This document shows positions 11,834 through 23,000 of a stretch of DNA of 64,000 nucleotides, one piece after another. Made by a program: the position numbers and the translations under genes. The number at the start of each line of letters is the position of its first letter. Position 1 is the stretch's first letter. The notes under the pieces were generated by a model. It saw only the letters and a program-made list of their open reading frames with translations, searched no databases and was not told where the DNA came from. Source of the DNA: Chiua virens (taxonomy: Eukaryota > Basidiomycota > Agaricomycetes > Boletales > Boletaceae); NCBI GenBank assembly GCA_019787685.1, contig JAHNUO010000001.1, positions 1,922,001 to 1,986,000 of the forward strand, given 5' to 3'.

Positions 11834-13313
11834 ATGGCAGGCCCTTCTTCCTCTCACCATGACCGCGAGCGCGAACGAGAAAGAGAACGTGAGCGTGAGC
11901 ACCGTCACCGCTCCGAGCGACACCATCACCACCGCACCATATCATCCACAACTCTTTTACTGGTCCTCTCCCTCGTCTTAGCAGTTCTCGCCGTCATGCT
12001 ATCCCTTCCTGCATCTCAGAGCTCCAGCACTCTTGGTGCAGGGAAGGACGACCCTGTTGCAACCGGGATCTGGGGTTATCTTAATCCCAAACGTTCTCAA
12101 GTTCTGGTAACCCGCGAGCGTGACGTCGCTATGCGTGAAGCCGAAGTTGCACGTCGCGAAGCCGAACTCCTTGTCGGCGCTCCCGGCGGTGTGCTGCCTT
12201 CCCAGTCACCCATCTCTTGTGCCCCCTGCGCTACCCAGACCTTTATTGATATCCCTCCAGCGCAAACTATTATCAAGGAGGTCGTCAAAGAGCAAGAGCT
12301 TGCTCCTCCCGGTTGGTGGAAGGAAGCAAGTGGGCGTGCCGAAGAGGTTTTGGACCGTGAACTCAGAGTCGCCGAGCGCGAGCGAGAAATTACCCGTCGT
12401 GAAGAAAGCGTCAACAAGAGAGAGCATGAAGCTTCTAGACGGGAAGCTTGGATCATGGAACAGATCGTGTAAGTTTCAGTTACTGGTAAAGATCCACATT
12501 ATTCATGTCGTTGCAACAGTTTGATCAACAGTGACAACGCTGCAGTTGAAGAAGAAGTTTACTATGAGCAGCCAGGACCAAAGCGAAAAGTCAAGGTACC
12601 ACCGCCCGTTCCGCGCCGTCCTGAGCTCTGAGATGAAGGGGGGTTTTCTGTTATGTTCGTTTCGAACAAAATAACAAAAATACCCGTCCGTTCAAAGTGT
12701 ATAGAGTTCGTCTCCCCTCCTTCATCCGGGCTTGGGGGACAACGGTTTTCATTTTCTGTCCCCCTTGTCTTCTGGGGTGAGGGGGGATCAGTTGGCGGTG
12801 ATACGCTCGTACATGGACTTGACTGCGACACGTCAGAACGTGATCGACAGTCGACCACATGATTGCTCAAGGCAATTTTTTCTTTTGCTTCCATTCATTT
12901 CTGTCCTGCCAACTGGTCTCCCTTCACACGGTGCAGAACATTTCGCTGACCCTGTTTTGTCCCACCATCAACAGGAACTTCCTCCTATCGTCATCGCTGA
13001 AACTGAAACTAAAACTATCATTCAATACGAAACCCTTCCTCCACTAACTGTCACCGTTCCGCCACCAGCCAACACACGTCGTGCAGCGTTCCCTATCCCC
13101 GAGGGTGTGTCTTCGTCTTTCTCGACCGCTATTCCTCGTACTACCGCAATCACGTACGAAGAGGAACTTGTTAAGGAGCCTCTGAGGATGGAAGAGGTTG
13201 AGGAATATGAAATAGAGGAGTATGAAGAAGAAGAAGAGGCTCCTGTTGCCGTGAGAAGGAACGTCAAACCGGCGAGGAGGCCTCCTCCCTCGCGAAGTGG
13301 ATGGCTTTGGTAG
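11834..13313 (+). CDS. Single-pass membrane protein with coiled coil, function unknown
   Basis: Start at 11834 in good context (AAGATGG). Exons 11834-12468, 12520-12595 and 12975-13313 join in phase to 349 residues. The short N-terminus is a run of Arg-Glu and His-rich sequence. One membrane helix follows (residues about 36-56, STTLLLVLSLVLAVLAVML), then a long Arg/Glu-rich helical region with repeats such as REAEVARREAELL and REREITRREESVNKREHE. The C-terminus is acidic, then basic (RRPPPSRSGWLW). I recognise no domain. The last intron is 379 nt, far longer than its neighbours. If it is retained, the protein stops at 12631 after VPPPVPRRPEL, so two isoforms are plausible. Confidence 0.65.
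12734..12764 (+). repeat. Perfect 8-bp inverted repeat inside a long intron
   Basis: GGGGGACA at 12734-12741 pairs with TGTCCCCC at 12757-12764 across a 15-nt loop, within the 379-nt intron of the preceding gene. It could form a stable hairpin in the pre-mRNA. Confidence 0.6.
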
Positions 13314-13718
13314 AGAAACGGTTTTGTTATTGGATATGCACATTTTTTGTTCCCCCCTTGATCATTTCCCTTGTTTGTCCACCGCATGCGGATTTGCTTC
13401 ATCTTTATTATTTCTGCTCCCGCGTGTTTTGGTTCTCTTATAAATATCACCCCTGTAAACCCTAGGATACGATGCGACGCGATACGACTCCTTTAACGAC
13501 TCATGTTGATACCTGCTGTTGTGATTTCGTACAACCAGTAACGTTATTTGGCTGGGCGTGGTTTACGTCTGAGACGCCGGTAATAGTGCGCCGCGTCGCG
13601 TGCCACCGTGCTGCTACCTTCACCTAACTGACCATCACGTCTCCTATCACTCAAAAGTATCGGCAGCAACGCGCGTCGATAAACCTAGGAACCAAACGAC
13701 GTCCGATTTCTGTGTGTG
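13314..13718. other. Intergenic region
   Basis: This holds the 3' region of the membrane coiled-coil gene and the promoter of the Gly-Trp-repeat gene. No gene or repeat is seen. Confidence 0.5.
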
Positions 13719-16700
13719 ATGCCCAGACGTCCCATCAGATGCAGAGTACGTTGTGCCGCATTGTTCACGCTCACGTATTCAAACACTGTGGCTACTAGTA
13801 CTACACCAACAGCGGCGAACCTATAAGAGGCGGCTGTCGCAGGAAAGGCGCAGGATGCAGCTTTGTACATCCAGACGATCCAGCCTGGGCCGATGCCGAG
13901 GTTTCTACATCCAACCCAATGAACAAAGGTGGCGATTCGGTGCGTGTTCCTATCCATCGAATCCTTCGAAATATGAAATGGTTTCAGAGCACCTCTAAAC
14001 CTTGGAGCGAAGGAAGTAGACGTGGATCCACTGCCTCCTCTGGATGGGATACTGGTGGCAATGGTGCCACCAATGCTACTAACACCAGTGGCGGATGGGG
14101 TGGCTCCATATCGACCGCCTCTGAACCCGCACAGCGAAAGAACTCATCTGCCATCGGCCCCTGGGGTGCCTCCCCGACCGATCAAAATCAAACCAATGCC
14201 AATCGCGCTGCGAGTAAAGGCGGCGGAGATGGCTGGGGAACTAGTAGCGACAAAGCCACTGGTTCTGCATGGGGAGGCGGTTGGGGTGGCAGTAATGACG
14301 GAGGGTCATGGGGAGCCGCAAGAAACGAAGCACGGGCCGCGGGTTGGGGAAACAATGACAACGACAAGAATGCGGGGTCTGGATGGGGAGACACAAGCAC
14401 CGGCGCTTCCGAAGGGAGCTGGGGAAATCAGGACACCAACAAGAACGCGGAGTCTGGGTGGGGAAGTGGAGGCGGAGGATGGGGAGCGGGGGGAAACAAG
14501 AAGGACACAGACAAAGCCACGGGATCTGGATGGGGAGATGCAAGCACCGGCGCTTCAGGAGGGAGCTGGGGGAATCAGGACACCAACAAGGACGCGGGGT
14601 CTGGGTGGGGAAGCGGAAGCGGAGGATGGGGAGCGGGGGGAAACAAGAAGGACACAGACAAAGCCACGGGATCTGGATGGGGAAGTGCAAGCACTGGCGC
14701 TTCAGGAGGGAGCTGGGGGAGCCAAGACACCAACAAGGATGCGGGGTCTGGGTGGGGAGGTGGAGGATGGGAAGCGGGAGGAAACAAGAAGGACGCAGAA
14801 AAGGCCACGGGATCCGGATGGGGAAGTACAAGCGCCGGCGCTTCAGGAGGGAACCAGGACACAACAAAGAACGCGGGGCTTGGGTGGGGAAGTGGAGGGG
14901 GAGGGGGAGGGGGAGGATGGGGGGCGGTGGGAAACAAGAAGGACACAGACAAGACCACGGGATCTGGATGGGGAAGTGCAGCTAGCGACGGGTGGGGAGC
15001 GGGCCGAGGGGGCGACAAGAACGCGAACAAGGACGCGGTGTCTACATGGGGCGGGGACAAGAAGGAAGCAGATAAGGCCGCGGGATCTGGATGGGGAAGC
15101 GCGGCCGGAAACGGGCGGGGAGCGGGCCAAGGGGGTGACAAGGACGCGACCAGTTCCTGGGGTGTCTCTGATCCAATGATCGTGGACAACTCAGCTGAGA
15201 AGGGTACCGAGCCCGAACGGAACAAAGGAAAAAGTAAAGCTGTCCTAGCCCCTCCACGAATTCGTATTCCGGACAAGGAGAACAAACCCATGATGACAGG
15301 GACGAACGATGTATCTCTCGGCTCTGGCAAGCGATGGGGAGATCCCCGTAGTTCTGACCTCGTTACTGCCTCGACTCCTATTACTGCGTTGACTCCTGTT
15401 ACTACGACCACGCCCATTGATTCGATCCGTGTCAAACGCAAGCGTGATGCGGCATTTGACGATAAAGCAGAAGTTTTCAAGGAATATACCAAGTGCGTCT
15501 GTGTCCTCTGCATTTTAAAAAAAAACTAACTCAGTGTGTTGATAAGGGCATGGGAGCGTGGGGTTAGGGCACGGTTCTTGCTCGCAGAAGCCGAGGTAAA
15601 ACGTGACCGTTGGTTCCGTACACAAAAATCTGCATGTTATGCACGCATAGGCGAGGCAGGGCGGAAGATACTCGACGGTCAGCGTGCTGAATGCGATGAA
15701 CAGGTCAACACACAAAGGGAGAGAGTTTCCGCCGCTATCACATCACTCGTGGATTTCCATGATATAATCGCCTCCAATATCGACTTGGGTCAACGTTATA
15801 ACCTGGGGGAGGAAATGAAGAAGTTTCTGACAGACTCCAAAGCTTACGTCGACGAGGTCCGCGCCCTCATTGTCGTGCACGTACTCAAGGAGAAGGATGA
15901 TGCTCAACCGGGCGACCAGAAGCACTCTTCGGGAGTCGTCACTGCTCTGATGGACTCCGTGCAAAGTCAGGTCCGAGACTTGGAAGAGCGTTTTGAACAA
16001 ACGCAGACGGAACTGACTCTTCGCCATCAACGTGACATCCGTTCCGAGGTTAATGAACTCTTCCAGGCGAAGATCGCAGAGTCGCGTGCGGCACGTCAAT
16101 GCGAGATTGATCGTGTCGCCTCGCAGCCGCGTACCGAAATTGTGATTCCGCCTGATGTCCTCAAGGATCAAGAGGTAATGGCACAACAAGTCAGGGAATT
16201 AGACGCGAAAGTGCCGCAAGCAGTGGAAGACATCCGTAATCTACTGCTTCGAGTAGATGCGACCACCAAACGGGTCATAGATTTAGAGCAAGAGGTGTCT
16301 GCAAACAAGGAAACATACGAAAAGGTGGATAGTTTGATCATCCGCTAGTCTCATCTAGTGACGTGTTTCCCTTACAGCAGAAACGAGATATGGTCGCCGA
16401 GAGGGAGTCGGCCGAACGGAAGATTGACGGAGAACTCGAGCATCTGCGCAACAAGTTTACAGAATTAGTCGCATCACAACCTCCGGCAGAGCCAGCTGCT
16501 TGCAACACAGCAGAGAAGCTATTGGAGACCCTACTGCCCACGTTCGAAGCAGTTTTGGACAAGTTTTATGAACAGGAAGTCGTGCCGACTATCAAGCGTA
16601 CGCAGCGGACTGCCATAGACGAATCCAACCACTATCAAGAGGAGGCGATCAATGTACTGTGGGGAAAGATACATCCTGCCATGAACATGGTCACAGGAGT

Positions 16701-16776
16701 TTCGCGATGGCTAGACTCGCAAGAGCTCCGGCTCACTGCCCCAGTTGAAGGAGAGGGGACAGGCGCCAAATTATAG
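13719..16776 (+). CDS. CCCH-like zinc motif protein with Gly-Trp repeats and coiled-coil C-terminus
   Basis: Exons 13719-13745, 13799-15492, 15547-16324 and 16378-16776 give 965 residues in phase. Residues 1-45 form a CCCH-like zinc motif split by intron 1: CRYYTN... then GGCRRKGAGCSFVHPDDPAW (C-X13-C-X6-C-X3-H). Residues about 75-420 are a low-complexity tandem repeat full of SGWG, GSWG and GGWGA units with about 28 tryptophans, nearly all next to glycine. The last 450 residues are helical and charged, likely coiled coil, and contain IVIPPDVLKDQE. The gene directly downstream has the same overall plan. CCCH motifs often bind RNA, and Gly-Trp repeats in other eukaryotes bind Argonaute; both roles here are inference. 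I do not recognise a named orthologue. Confidence 0.75.
14369..15160 (+). repeat. In-frame tandem repeat encoding Gly-Trp modules
   Basis: A repeated DNA unit encodes (N/D)AGSGWG...GGWGAGGNKKDTDKATGSGWG...GASGGSWG. Copies of the (A/G)A(C/T)GCGG anchor start at 14369, 14444, 14591, 14738 and 14870. The spacings are 75, 147, 147 and 132 bp, all multiples of three, so frame is kept. Later units (about 14990-15160) are more degenerate. Confidence 0.85.
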
Positions 16777-16882
16777 TTTGCTTAGCATAACCTTCCATTC
16801 ATAGTAACCTTAGCATAGGTATGATACCACTGACACTAGCTTACCCAAATCTACGTCTTTCTGTGTTGACGGTCATCTTGAA

Positions 16883-19095
16883 ATGGTGTACCTGAAAGAA
16901 CGGCGTTGCAATGTATGTCTCTGTCACAGCGACCAACCCGACGTATTTGACTCCGTCTATCCACCAGCTGTTTGACGACAATGGCCGGCCGAGACGGCAG
17001 AAGAACGGTATGAAAGGATGCCATAGGGATGCCAGTGATTGCCATTTCGTGCACCCGCACGAACGCGAGTGGAAGACTGCACTATCATCCCATCCACCCA
17101 AACCCGAACTTGTGCTCGACTCTGACTCCGACTTTTATTACATCGTTGTTGGCGGGCGTTCGGATCGCACAAAGGATCATCGCGACTGGGAAAGACAAAA
17201 GGAGAGAGACAGAGACAGAGAAAAGGAAAGAGAACGGGATAGAAAACAGAGTTCGTCATTTCATTCCGAGTCTCCTCTGCATCGAAAGGACAGCACCCGC
17301 GGCTCCCCTCGTTCGTCTTCTCGCAGGTCAACCTTCGACAGCGTTATGGACGGCAGTGGTGCCACTAAGCGACCGAGGTCTCCTGCTCTTTCAGTATCTT
17401 CAGACCACCTTGAAAGGCTCCTAAAGGACAATAGGTATCCCCAGAATGATCTCCTCATCTCTTTCGTATTCACCCTCTGATTATAGGGACAAGGGAAAAG
17501 GCAGAGAACGACCCGACCACCCCAATGTTTTGTCACCTGTCGGCTCAGACATCTCAAATTCCCGGCACCTGTCGGCCGTGCCACCAGAACCTCCCAAACC
17601 ACCACCGACTCAGCCTCCCCCGCCGCCACCTCCAGTCCCTGAGGTACCCAAGATGCCTTTGTTTATTCTAATCAGCGCACAACTAGCTCGGGAGAAAGCA
17701 CGTCAAAGGGTTGAAAGACCTCTCCATGGATGAACAGAGACAAGCATGGCACGAACGGATCGAGTATGTTCATTCATGCTCGTCCTTGTTTACTGACTCA
17801 TGTGCTCTGATCCAGTCTCATGTTCACTTCCATCACAGCACGTCGCGATTATGCTAAGCTTGAGACTGAGCTTTCTCATCTCCGCCAGTTCTCCGACTCT
17901 TCCCTCATAAACAATATGCCAGAAACCAATCGTGCCCGCATCGATGCCCAGAAGACGGTGCTAGAGTCCCAAATAGTGGTTAAACGCAAAGAGGTCAACG
18001 ATATCATACAAAAACTCATCAGAAGCGAGTTTTGGCCCATCCTAAGAACGCCGCAGATTTCAGAGCTGGAAAAGACACTCGGGGAGTCGAAAAAGTATGT
18101 TTTGGAGGTCAAAAGTGTCCTGGACGATTTGAAGAACAGCTGTGCTGCACTCCTCAAGGCGAGTGCGTCTGAAGGCACGGAAGATGCGAATCGCCCTACG
18201 AAACGAAGAAAGCTGGATAAGGAAGCGGACGCTCCTGCGCAATCCACGACCGATACCGCCGAAGTCAGGAACGAGGACGCCCCGAGGGAGTTGGAAGGGC
18301 TCCGCGATAAGCTCACCGAACTTACCGGTTACCTCAGCAATCTCGAGAATGACATTACTCAACGTGATGCAATTATCTCGGACGAAGTGGAGCTCCGGAT
18401 AAGTAATTGGTTGGAAGAAGAAGAAGTACTTTACCCGCCCGTCAAAGAACCAGGCGAAGTGTCACAAGCCGAGATCCGAGGCTGTTGTCGACGCGAAGAA
18501 CCAGGTGCTTGTACGTGCCGTCACAGTAGCGGGCGAGGAAATTAGTATGCTAGCTGTGGAGGTCGCGGAGTTGATCACTAAAGTCGATGCTCTTGAGGCT
18601 AGATGTAAGGCTTTGGAGGTCGAGAATGAAGAATTTAAAATCAAAATCACCCAGGTTTGGCTTCACTTTTTTGACCTTCACGGCAGTCTCATATTGTATC
18701 TATAGGATGCTCTCCAGCACGTGAATTATCAAGAGGCTTTGACTCGACGCGAGAAAGAAGTTGAAGCTATAGCAGCAGCGCTGCAAGCCTACATCGCACA
18801 AGTGCCGACTAGCCAATCAACGGAGGACCTTCCTTCCCCGGAGTACATCATCCAATCGCTCGACACTCAGCTCGATGGTCTTTTCAGAAAAAAGTTCACC
18901 CCGACGCTGACCAACTTTCAACGCGAAGTCATCGACAAAGTTCAAGAGAGCCATGATCGTACAATGACCACCGTCACGCCCAAAATCATGTTACTTGTCA
19001 AGATGGTGAACCTCATCACAGCGCGGTTAGGAAGGCCTAACATGGATGCTGTGGACACGGACGTAGGTGATGTGTCGAGGGCGGTCCCATTGTAG
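16883..19095 (+). CDS. CCCH-like zinc motif and coiled-coil protein, paralogue of the upstream gene
   Basis: The tiny first exon (16883-16912, MVYLKERRCN) joins at 16968 to LFDDNGRPRRQKNGMKGC, then HRDASDCHFVHP, forming the same split CCCH motif as the upstream gene (C-X16-C-X6-C-X3-H). Further exons are 17487-17643, 17687-17763, 17816-18654 and 18706-19095. A poly-Pro tract lies at about residue 205, and the rest is Lys/Glu-rich helix with KRRK. The C-terminus resembles that of the neighbour in layout. Exon lengths sum to 3n+1: the frame changes between YPPVKEPGE and AVVDAKNQVLV near 18478. A single extra G there would explain it; the alternative is a 67-nt intron (about 18393-18459) with a weak donor. 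About 652 residues if corrected. The Gly-Trp repeat is absent. Confidence 0.7.
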
Positions 19096-19263
19096 CATTT
19101 TTAGTCGTACGGTTGTCAAATAATCTTGTCTGTCACGTCCTTGGCGTAACATATTGGTAATGTTGGTCTACTCAGCTCGACCGTGCACAAAGTTGGCATC
19201 CATTCAACTGTGTAGTCGCATATTTGCAGTGGTAAGAGGTAAGGATGAAACTACAGGACACCT

Positions 19264-19790
19264 TCAATCATACTCGGAATCGTCTTGTCTAAAGGCTGCT
19301 GCGTAGGCGAGGATTGTCCCGTAGACCAGTCTGAGAATGACCGGTTAGACGTTGGGGAGTACGAGGAAGAAACGGTACATACCCACCCCCAACGACCGAC
19401 ATTACACAAGCCCCCGGTCTTATCACTTCCGAGTGCGTAAGAACGACGGGAAGCGCAAATCCAGAGATGACGACGATGGAAGTAATGAACCGTCCGAGGT
19501 CGATAGGACCTGCATTAGCCTCGTATGACGAGAATTCGTCCCCTCCGCAGTGCGCAAATAGTGCGTTAGGGAGAGGTGCCAGCACGAACGTGAGAGCTGT
19601 CAGAGGGTAATTTATCACCATGGTTCATCCGGCAGTCGACCTCATGGGACTCACCGACCAAGAGAGGCAGCCAGTTTGACCAAAGTGCACACGAAAGGAT
19701 GATCAATAAGAACCCAGCTGCAAGGACAAAGGACAAGAGAATGACGGCTTCACTACGCATCAGAACATTCCTGTGTACATTCACGGACAT
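19264..19790 (-). CDS. VPS55: Vacuolar protein sorting protein 55
   Basis: Three exons (19790-19655, 19596-19383, 19330-19264) give 138 residues, the usual size. It is a four-helix membrane protein of late endosomes, working with Vps68 in endosome-to-vacuole traffic. Family segments are VLAAGFLLIILSCALW, LAPLPNALFAHCGGDEFSSY, LGRFITSIVVISGFALP and VGGGLVYGTILAY. The N-terminus is uncertain. The Met at 19790 is used here, but a more typical start (MAAAGLK, near 19831) lies upstream and would need a splice whose phase is off by one. Confidence 0.92.
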
Positions 19791-20004
19791 GAGACGTACT
19801 CTTCAGTCCTGCCGCTGCCATCGTGGTGAGTGTGTAAGAGTGAATATGCGTCTTGTTCAGGTTGATCGTGGCTGCGGCTTGCCACCGAGACTGTATTATG
19901 TAGAATATATTACGTAATCCAAGGCGACACTGTTACAATGTATATGAACTTACGGTACAAGATATCAATATTTTAGATATAAGTATCGTCCTCGTTCCCA
20001 GCCA

Positions 20005-23000
20005 TCATCTGATTCTCCGTGAGCCCCTCTGGCCTAGAATATTCGTTGGACGGTCAATCAATGCGCCTACTGTCGTCGGAAGTCCAGATTTTGATCTCGT
20101 TTTCTTCAATCGTATGACTGGGGGTACAGGTAATTCTGGCGGGACAGCGAGCGTCGCTGTAGACGACGTGGAAGAGGATAATGAGACCACTGGTGGTGTG
20201 CGCGGTCGCAGTGTCTCGCTCTCCAGAGCAGGACAAATAGTAGCAGTAACATCCCCGTCCGCTTCTTCAACTTCAGGCGTCTCTTCATCTTCTGTTTGCA
20301 CATCGCTGTGTGATATCTCCAGGCAATCCCCAGGGAGAGGTTGCGCGACAGAAAGTGGAGTGGTACTGATACTCGTGCCTCTCCAGGATCGTAGAATGAC
20401 GTCGCGATTCTGGGTTAGTTCCCAGTTATCGACGTATTCCCAGGCGCGTTTGCGAGGCGTCATGCCGGTAGGAATATCCTCCCGCGTGGCTTGTTCGAGA
20501 AGTGATCGGGAGGTCTGCTGGATAGCGCCCAAGCCACTTGTGACCATCTTGTGATGCCTTTCCAACGATTCTGACAGATTTGTGCACTAGAGTGTAAATT
20601 ATACCAACCGTCAACGGCACTATGAATAATGTGACGCACCTCCAACGCCACACGAGAAGTGAATCCTTCCACATTCTTTAGATCTGAGACCAACTCTCGT
20701 TGGACATTGCGCAAATCAACTTGCATATCCGTCACCATGACGTCTGTGGTCTCCATGCGAGCTCTCTTCGCCCGATTATACCGATCAAGGCCACCTCCAA
20801 ATGACGTCTGGAGGGTTTGACCTGTGTCTCTGAAGTTCCCCAGAGTATGTCGCCGTTGCTGTCGCCATAGACAGTTGTGCACCCGAAAGTCCATCCTTGA
20901 ACGCGTTTTGAGCTGAGCCTGCGGCCTAGGGAACCATGAGACTTGGCTGAGCCATGAAAGGGAGGTGACTACCTTTATTGCACCATCGTGCAATCTTTTA
21001 CCCTCCGTTCCTCTACGCGCGAACGATGCAGAGAATTCTGTTCCACGGGAATTTGCATGGCTGACCAGCCGCTCGTGTCGTTGTGTGAATTTGCCAAGTT
21101 CTTCTTCCACCCTTGCGTTCCCTTTCCCGATTGTACCAAATGCATCGCTTAGCTCTTGATGCCGAGTAGTTACAAATTCACCCAAAAGGCCGGAAATGCG
21201 CTGGACCAACTCTTCTTTGGCCTTCTCAGAGTTTTTCTTCTCGATTTCAAGGGCTTGTGAGAGGAGAGCGTTCTGAGCTTGAAGATGGGAAATTTCAGCT
21301 CGAGATATTTCGTCCGTGATTGCTTTAGCCTGCAGGGTAGATTCGCCCTGCGCTTTGACAAACGACAGAGCATCATCAACGGCAGTATCAATGAGAGACC
21401 CCATTGCTGTAAGACCACCTTCGAGCTAGATGGCAGTCGTCAGTTCCCAGAAGGACAAATTCAGTGATCTAACCTACCGCAGAAAAATTGCTCTGGTTTA
21501 CGGCGCACATTTCGTCGCACAGAAGCTGGAAACTCCTATGCACACCAGCCGACCAAGTGGCAAACGTGCTTTTGATTATGTCCTGGGATTCCCGAACGGC
21601 GTTCTGCATGATGCCTATCGCCTCCGCAGACGCGTCGTCCTTGGCGTTGACGACACGTAAAGAATCTTGGATACGCTGTAGTTGCTGATCAATCCACTGG
21701 GAGTGCGCAGTTATGATCTCGTGTTCTTTGGTGTGGTATGCTTTCGCTTCAGCTCGAAGGGTCTCGGTTGAATGACCGGCGGTCTTCATGAAACCGTCCA
21801 GTCTCGCAGAGAGTGCAGCAACTTCATTGGACATCGATTTCCCGTGAGTAGATACCGCCTTTATATTGGAATTAAATGTCTTTGCCTTGCGTTCTAGATG
21901 GATTCTGTCAGCTATGTCACGATCGAGGAAGAAAGCGACCTCACGAATTTTATCAAACAGGGCATTGAGATCATCAGTGCTCTGCGCAGCAGTTTGCTTC
22001 AATCCACAAGCAACGCCATCGAGTTTTGTTTCATTGACTTGATAGGCTTGCCGAACAACGACTTCTTCTTCTAACGCGCTCTTCGTCCACTTGAGTTGAC
22101 CCTCCTTCACTTCAAGTTCTCCTTTTGTCTCTTTCAGCTTTCCTTTCGTCTCCCTCAGCTCCCCATCCCTTTTCATCAACAACGCCATGCTTTGTTCGAA
22201 CTCCTCCCGTACACTCTTCAGTTGATTCTCCACGACCTCTACCTGCTTCTTTGCTTCTTCCATCTCCGTCTGCCTGAGTTCTTGCTCGACGCTCAACTGG
22301 TTCCACGTTTCTTCGGAAAAGAAAATACCATTTTTCTCCCGAGCCGCCAGGACATCTGCTTTCAGTCTCTCAATTTCGGCGACGTATTCCTTCAGAAGAG
22401 AGTTTCTTGTCATCCTTTGGTTAATCTCGGGCTTATTGCGAATGGATTTAGCCCGGATTGCATAATCGAGGGTCGAAAGGGTTTCCTCCATATTGGATCT
22501 TGCGGGTGAGATAGTCCCAATGATGCAAGTCTTCGTGCGCCCTCCCAACGAGTCTTGGAGAAGACGGGTGAGCTTGGACTCCCGATAAGGTACGTGTGGC
22601 GAGCGATCGACAAGTGCATTTATGACGCGTCCGAGGGTAAGCAAGCTCTGATTTATCATACCAGCTTCTCTCGCCCTCTTGTTCTCCGCACCGGAACGAC
22701 CGATGTTCTCTGACCCAGCCAGGTCAACGAGATTAAGTTTGCCGACTTTTAATAAGTCATCGCCTATCGACGAAGTCTCTTTGGTATGCACGGTGATGGA
22801 GAATACGGAATGGGAGCGACTCGAATGGTCATTGAACTTGGTTGCTGCAATTTGGCGACGATGGCTGCCCTTGGTTAGGAGCGCCAATGCATCAGCCACA
22901 TCCTTGACGGGTATTTCTTCTAAACCTTGGATAAAGACGCCCTTCTTGCTAGCATCGTCGAATATTTTGAGGCCACCCTGGTTATCGGACGGTCCCCCCT

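Noticed and set aside
14022..15513. Long alternative frames over the Gly-Trp repeat (385 codons on +, 312 codons on -)
   Set aside because: They exist only because the G-rich repeat period is a multiple of three, which keeps every frame open. Their products are Arg/Glu or Pro-rich with no splice links or conserved features.
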